Source: Candidatus Cloacimonadota bacterium (GTDB taxonomy: Bacteria; Cloacimonadota; Cloacimonadia; Cloacimonadales; Cloacimonadaceae). Taken from it: a stretch of 16,584 nucleotides of DNA. Shown here piece by piece: positions 15,362 to 16,584 of the stretch; position 1 is the stretch's first letter; every line of letters begins with the position of its first letter. The position numbers and the translations under genes were made by a program. The stretch spans positions 1 through 16,584 of the forward strand of contig JALNWR010000036.1 of NCBI GenBank assembly GCA_023230795.1. The letters run 5' to 3'. The notes below the pieces were generated by a model. It made no database searches, had not been told where the DNA came from, and saw only the letters and a program-made list of their open reading frames with translations.

Positions 15362-16387
15362 TTATCGCTGCACAATCTTGCCATTCAGATAAGCTTGCAG
15401 TTTTTGGGCAAATTCGCCGGTGATCTTCTCTGAGGCGGTTCTTTGCACACGGCTGCTGGCTTCTGCAAAGCTAAAATGCGCTTCCCGCCCGGCGTCGTTA
15501 AAGTTCAAAAGCTGCTTGCCTTTTTCATCTGTCACCGTGATAGTTAGCTGATAACGCACATATTTGTTGCGGGGGGTTTCAAGCTTGAGCTCTTCGATAT
15601 TGAGGCTCATTTGTATCAGGTTCTGAGCGGTATCAGATACCCCAAAGCCGAGATTGGTAACCACTTCCTGCAGATTCGGGATCAGGGCCTGGGCTGCCTC
15701 TCCCTCTCCTTGCACCCGGAAGAGTATCTTTCTGCCGGCAGCGTGCAATTGAGCCTGAAGCACCTGCGGATCGTATGGCAGATGGATAAAGTCGGCTTCT
15801 TCCATCCTGATGATCCTGAGCTGAGAGATCAGCTGCTCGCACTCAAAGTCCAGGGCACTGGCTGCATTCAGCGTGGCAAAGGTCTCCCATTGGTCCTGAC
15901 TTTCCAATACGCTGTTTAGCAGGCTCATGATGCGCGCCGCATTGCCCTCAATCTTGCTGCGATACAGCTCTGCAGTAAGGGTGCGATTCAGGTAAGCCAC
16001 AGTATAGACCTGCCCCAGATCATCAGTCCAGCTTTTCCCAATCTGGATATTGCTCAAGGTCTGCGAACTGATCACTTTCACCCGGTCTGATTGATCCAGT
16101 TCTGCAGCATAGTTCGCAGAGCTTTCTGAGATGATTTCCTGATAGCGCTGCTCAAAATCGCTTTCGCTATGGATGCGGCTGCTGAAGATTTTGGCCAAAT
16201 TGGCGCGGGCATTATCCTCTGCCTGAGAACGATTAGACCCACTGCCCACTGCGCTGAGATATAGTGTGGTATTATATTCTATAGCTGGATTATCCACCCA
16301 GGCCGGACGATCTTTGGCTTTCTTTCTGGCGCCGAGCGCACAGCCGAAAAGCATTAGCAGACAGATGATCACTGGCAATTTTCGCAT
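15362..16387 (-). CDS. LPP20-family-like lipoprotein
   Basis: The 341-residue protein starts with a short lipoprotein signal (MRKLPVIICLLMLFGC) with Cys16 after LFG as the probable lipidated residue; Phe at -2 is slightly atypical. The region 27-140 (RPAWVDNP, LYLSAVGSGSNRSQAEDNARANLAKIF) resembles the LPP20 lipoprotein domain, with the small-residue turn followed by the QAEDNARANL helix. The C-terminal half (about 200-341) is a second alpha/beta region with KYVRYQLTITVTDEKGKQLL that I cannot name. Expected location: outer membrane or periplasmic face; function unknown. AGAGGA lies upstream of the ATG. It is 55 nt downstream of a probable gene end on the same strand, so co-transcription with that gene is possible. 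Confidence 0.8.
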   Translation of the reverse strand: MRKLPVIICLLMLFGCALGARKKAKDRPAWVDNPAIEYNTTLYLSAVGSGSNRSQAEDNARANLAKIFSSRIHSESDFEQRYQEIISESSANYAAELDQSDRVKVISSQTLSNIQIGKSWTDDLGQVYTVAYLNRTLTAELYRSKIEGNAARIMSLLNSVLESQDQWETFATLNAASALDFECEQLISQLRIIRMEEADFIHLPYDPQVLQAQLHAAGRKILFRVQGEGEAAQALIPNLQEVVTNLGFGVSDTAQNLIQMSLNIEELKLETPRNKYVRYQLTITVTDEKGKQLLNFNDAGREAHFSFAEASSRVQRTASEKITGEFAQKLQAYLNGKIVQR

Positions 16388-16442
16388 GCTGTTATCCTCT
16401 CACATTTACTTAGGGTCAAGCTTTGCGAGTAGTAAATGTCTG

Positions 16443-16584
16443 TCAAGCGAAACTCACTTTATCAGCTATCCTATAATAAACGAATTCCTTGGTCTTGTAT
16501 CTGTCTGATTTAGTGTACTGAATGATTTTGGGGAAGCCAGCCTCCAGGATATGAATATTATTCTTGCATTTATAGATAAAGAAG
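16443..16584 (-). CDS. Probable 3' end of an unidentified gene, truncated by window edge
   Basis: A - strand frame is open from the right edge (first full codon at 16581-16583) for 46 sense codons and stops at TGA 16443-16445. The predicted tail is basic and rich in Tyr, Lys and Ile, with EAGFPKIIQYTKSDRYKTKE in its middle, which looks like plausible coding sequence. No start is visible because the gene would begin beyond the window. Length alone does not exclude a chance open frame. No family is recognised. Confidence 0.45.
   Translation of the reverse strand, partial: FFIYKCKNNIHILEAGFPKIIQYTKSDRYKTKEFVYYRIADKVSFA

Noticed and set aside
16551..16584. Possible + strand start (ATG at 16551 encoding MNIILAFIDKE)
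   Set aside because: Only 11 codons are visible, and the better open frame on the - strand covers the same bases; it could not be separated from chance.

Overview
The window is about 16.6 kb of roughly 50% G+C bacterial DNA with no rRNA, tRNA, insertion sequence or CRISPR array that I can see. Two large secreted proteins end in the NYPNPFNP...K(I/M)L(M/L)(L/S)K type of FlgD-like C-terminal sorting domain, and central metabolism is represented by class II aldolase, NAD-type GAPDH and pyruvate phosphate dikinase. That combination suggests an anaerobe of the FCB superphylum, most likely a Cloacimonadota (Candidatus Cloacimonas-like) genome. This placement is inference from protein style; no marker gene is present.

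Layout. 1-5186 (+): 3' part of a giant multidomain secreted protein (NIDO-like region, beta-propeller, PKD, right-handed beta-helix, C-terminal sorting domain). The reading frame is open through the left edge, so the ATG at 66 is internal. A strong terminator follows. 5435-7430 (+): a two-gene glycolytic/gluconeogenic operon, fba (class II aldolase) then gap, 22 nt apart, preceded by a good sigma70-type promoter and closed by a bidirectional terminator shared with the converging gene. 7648-8085 (-): small heat-shock protein. 8205-11253 (-): a HesB/IscA-like small protein followed 1 nt later by an M6-type secreted metalloprotease with its own terminator. 11254-11574: gene-free stretch holding a 38-bp perfect palindrome and a 17-nt sequence also found upstream of fba. 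11575-12324 (-): SDR oxidoreductase. 12483-15203 (-): ppdK with a strong terminator. 15362-16387 (-): LPP20-like lipoprotein. 16443-16584 (-): the probable 3' end of another gene running off the window.

How the genes work together. fba, gap and ppdK are enzymes of the same reversible glycolysis/gluconeogenesis trunk, although they lie in two transcription units. The giant protein and the M6 protease share the C-terminal domain and are probably exported by the same machinery. The remaining genes (sHSP, SDR, lipoprotein) look like independent units.

The most unusual feature is in the beta-helix of the giant protein. A 14-residue segment, LTNIRIRNTGSASR, occurs five times at intervals of 57, 66, 56 and 56 residues. 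It is identical in all copies except for one conservative L-to-I change, while its codons differ silently at many positions and the residues between copies have diverged. This points to strong protein-level constraint on that strand. Three translation starts (aldolase, GAPDH, SDR) were moved downstream of the longest-ORF start because clear ribosome binding sites lie next to internal ATGs.
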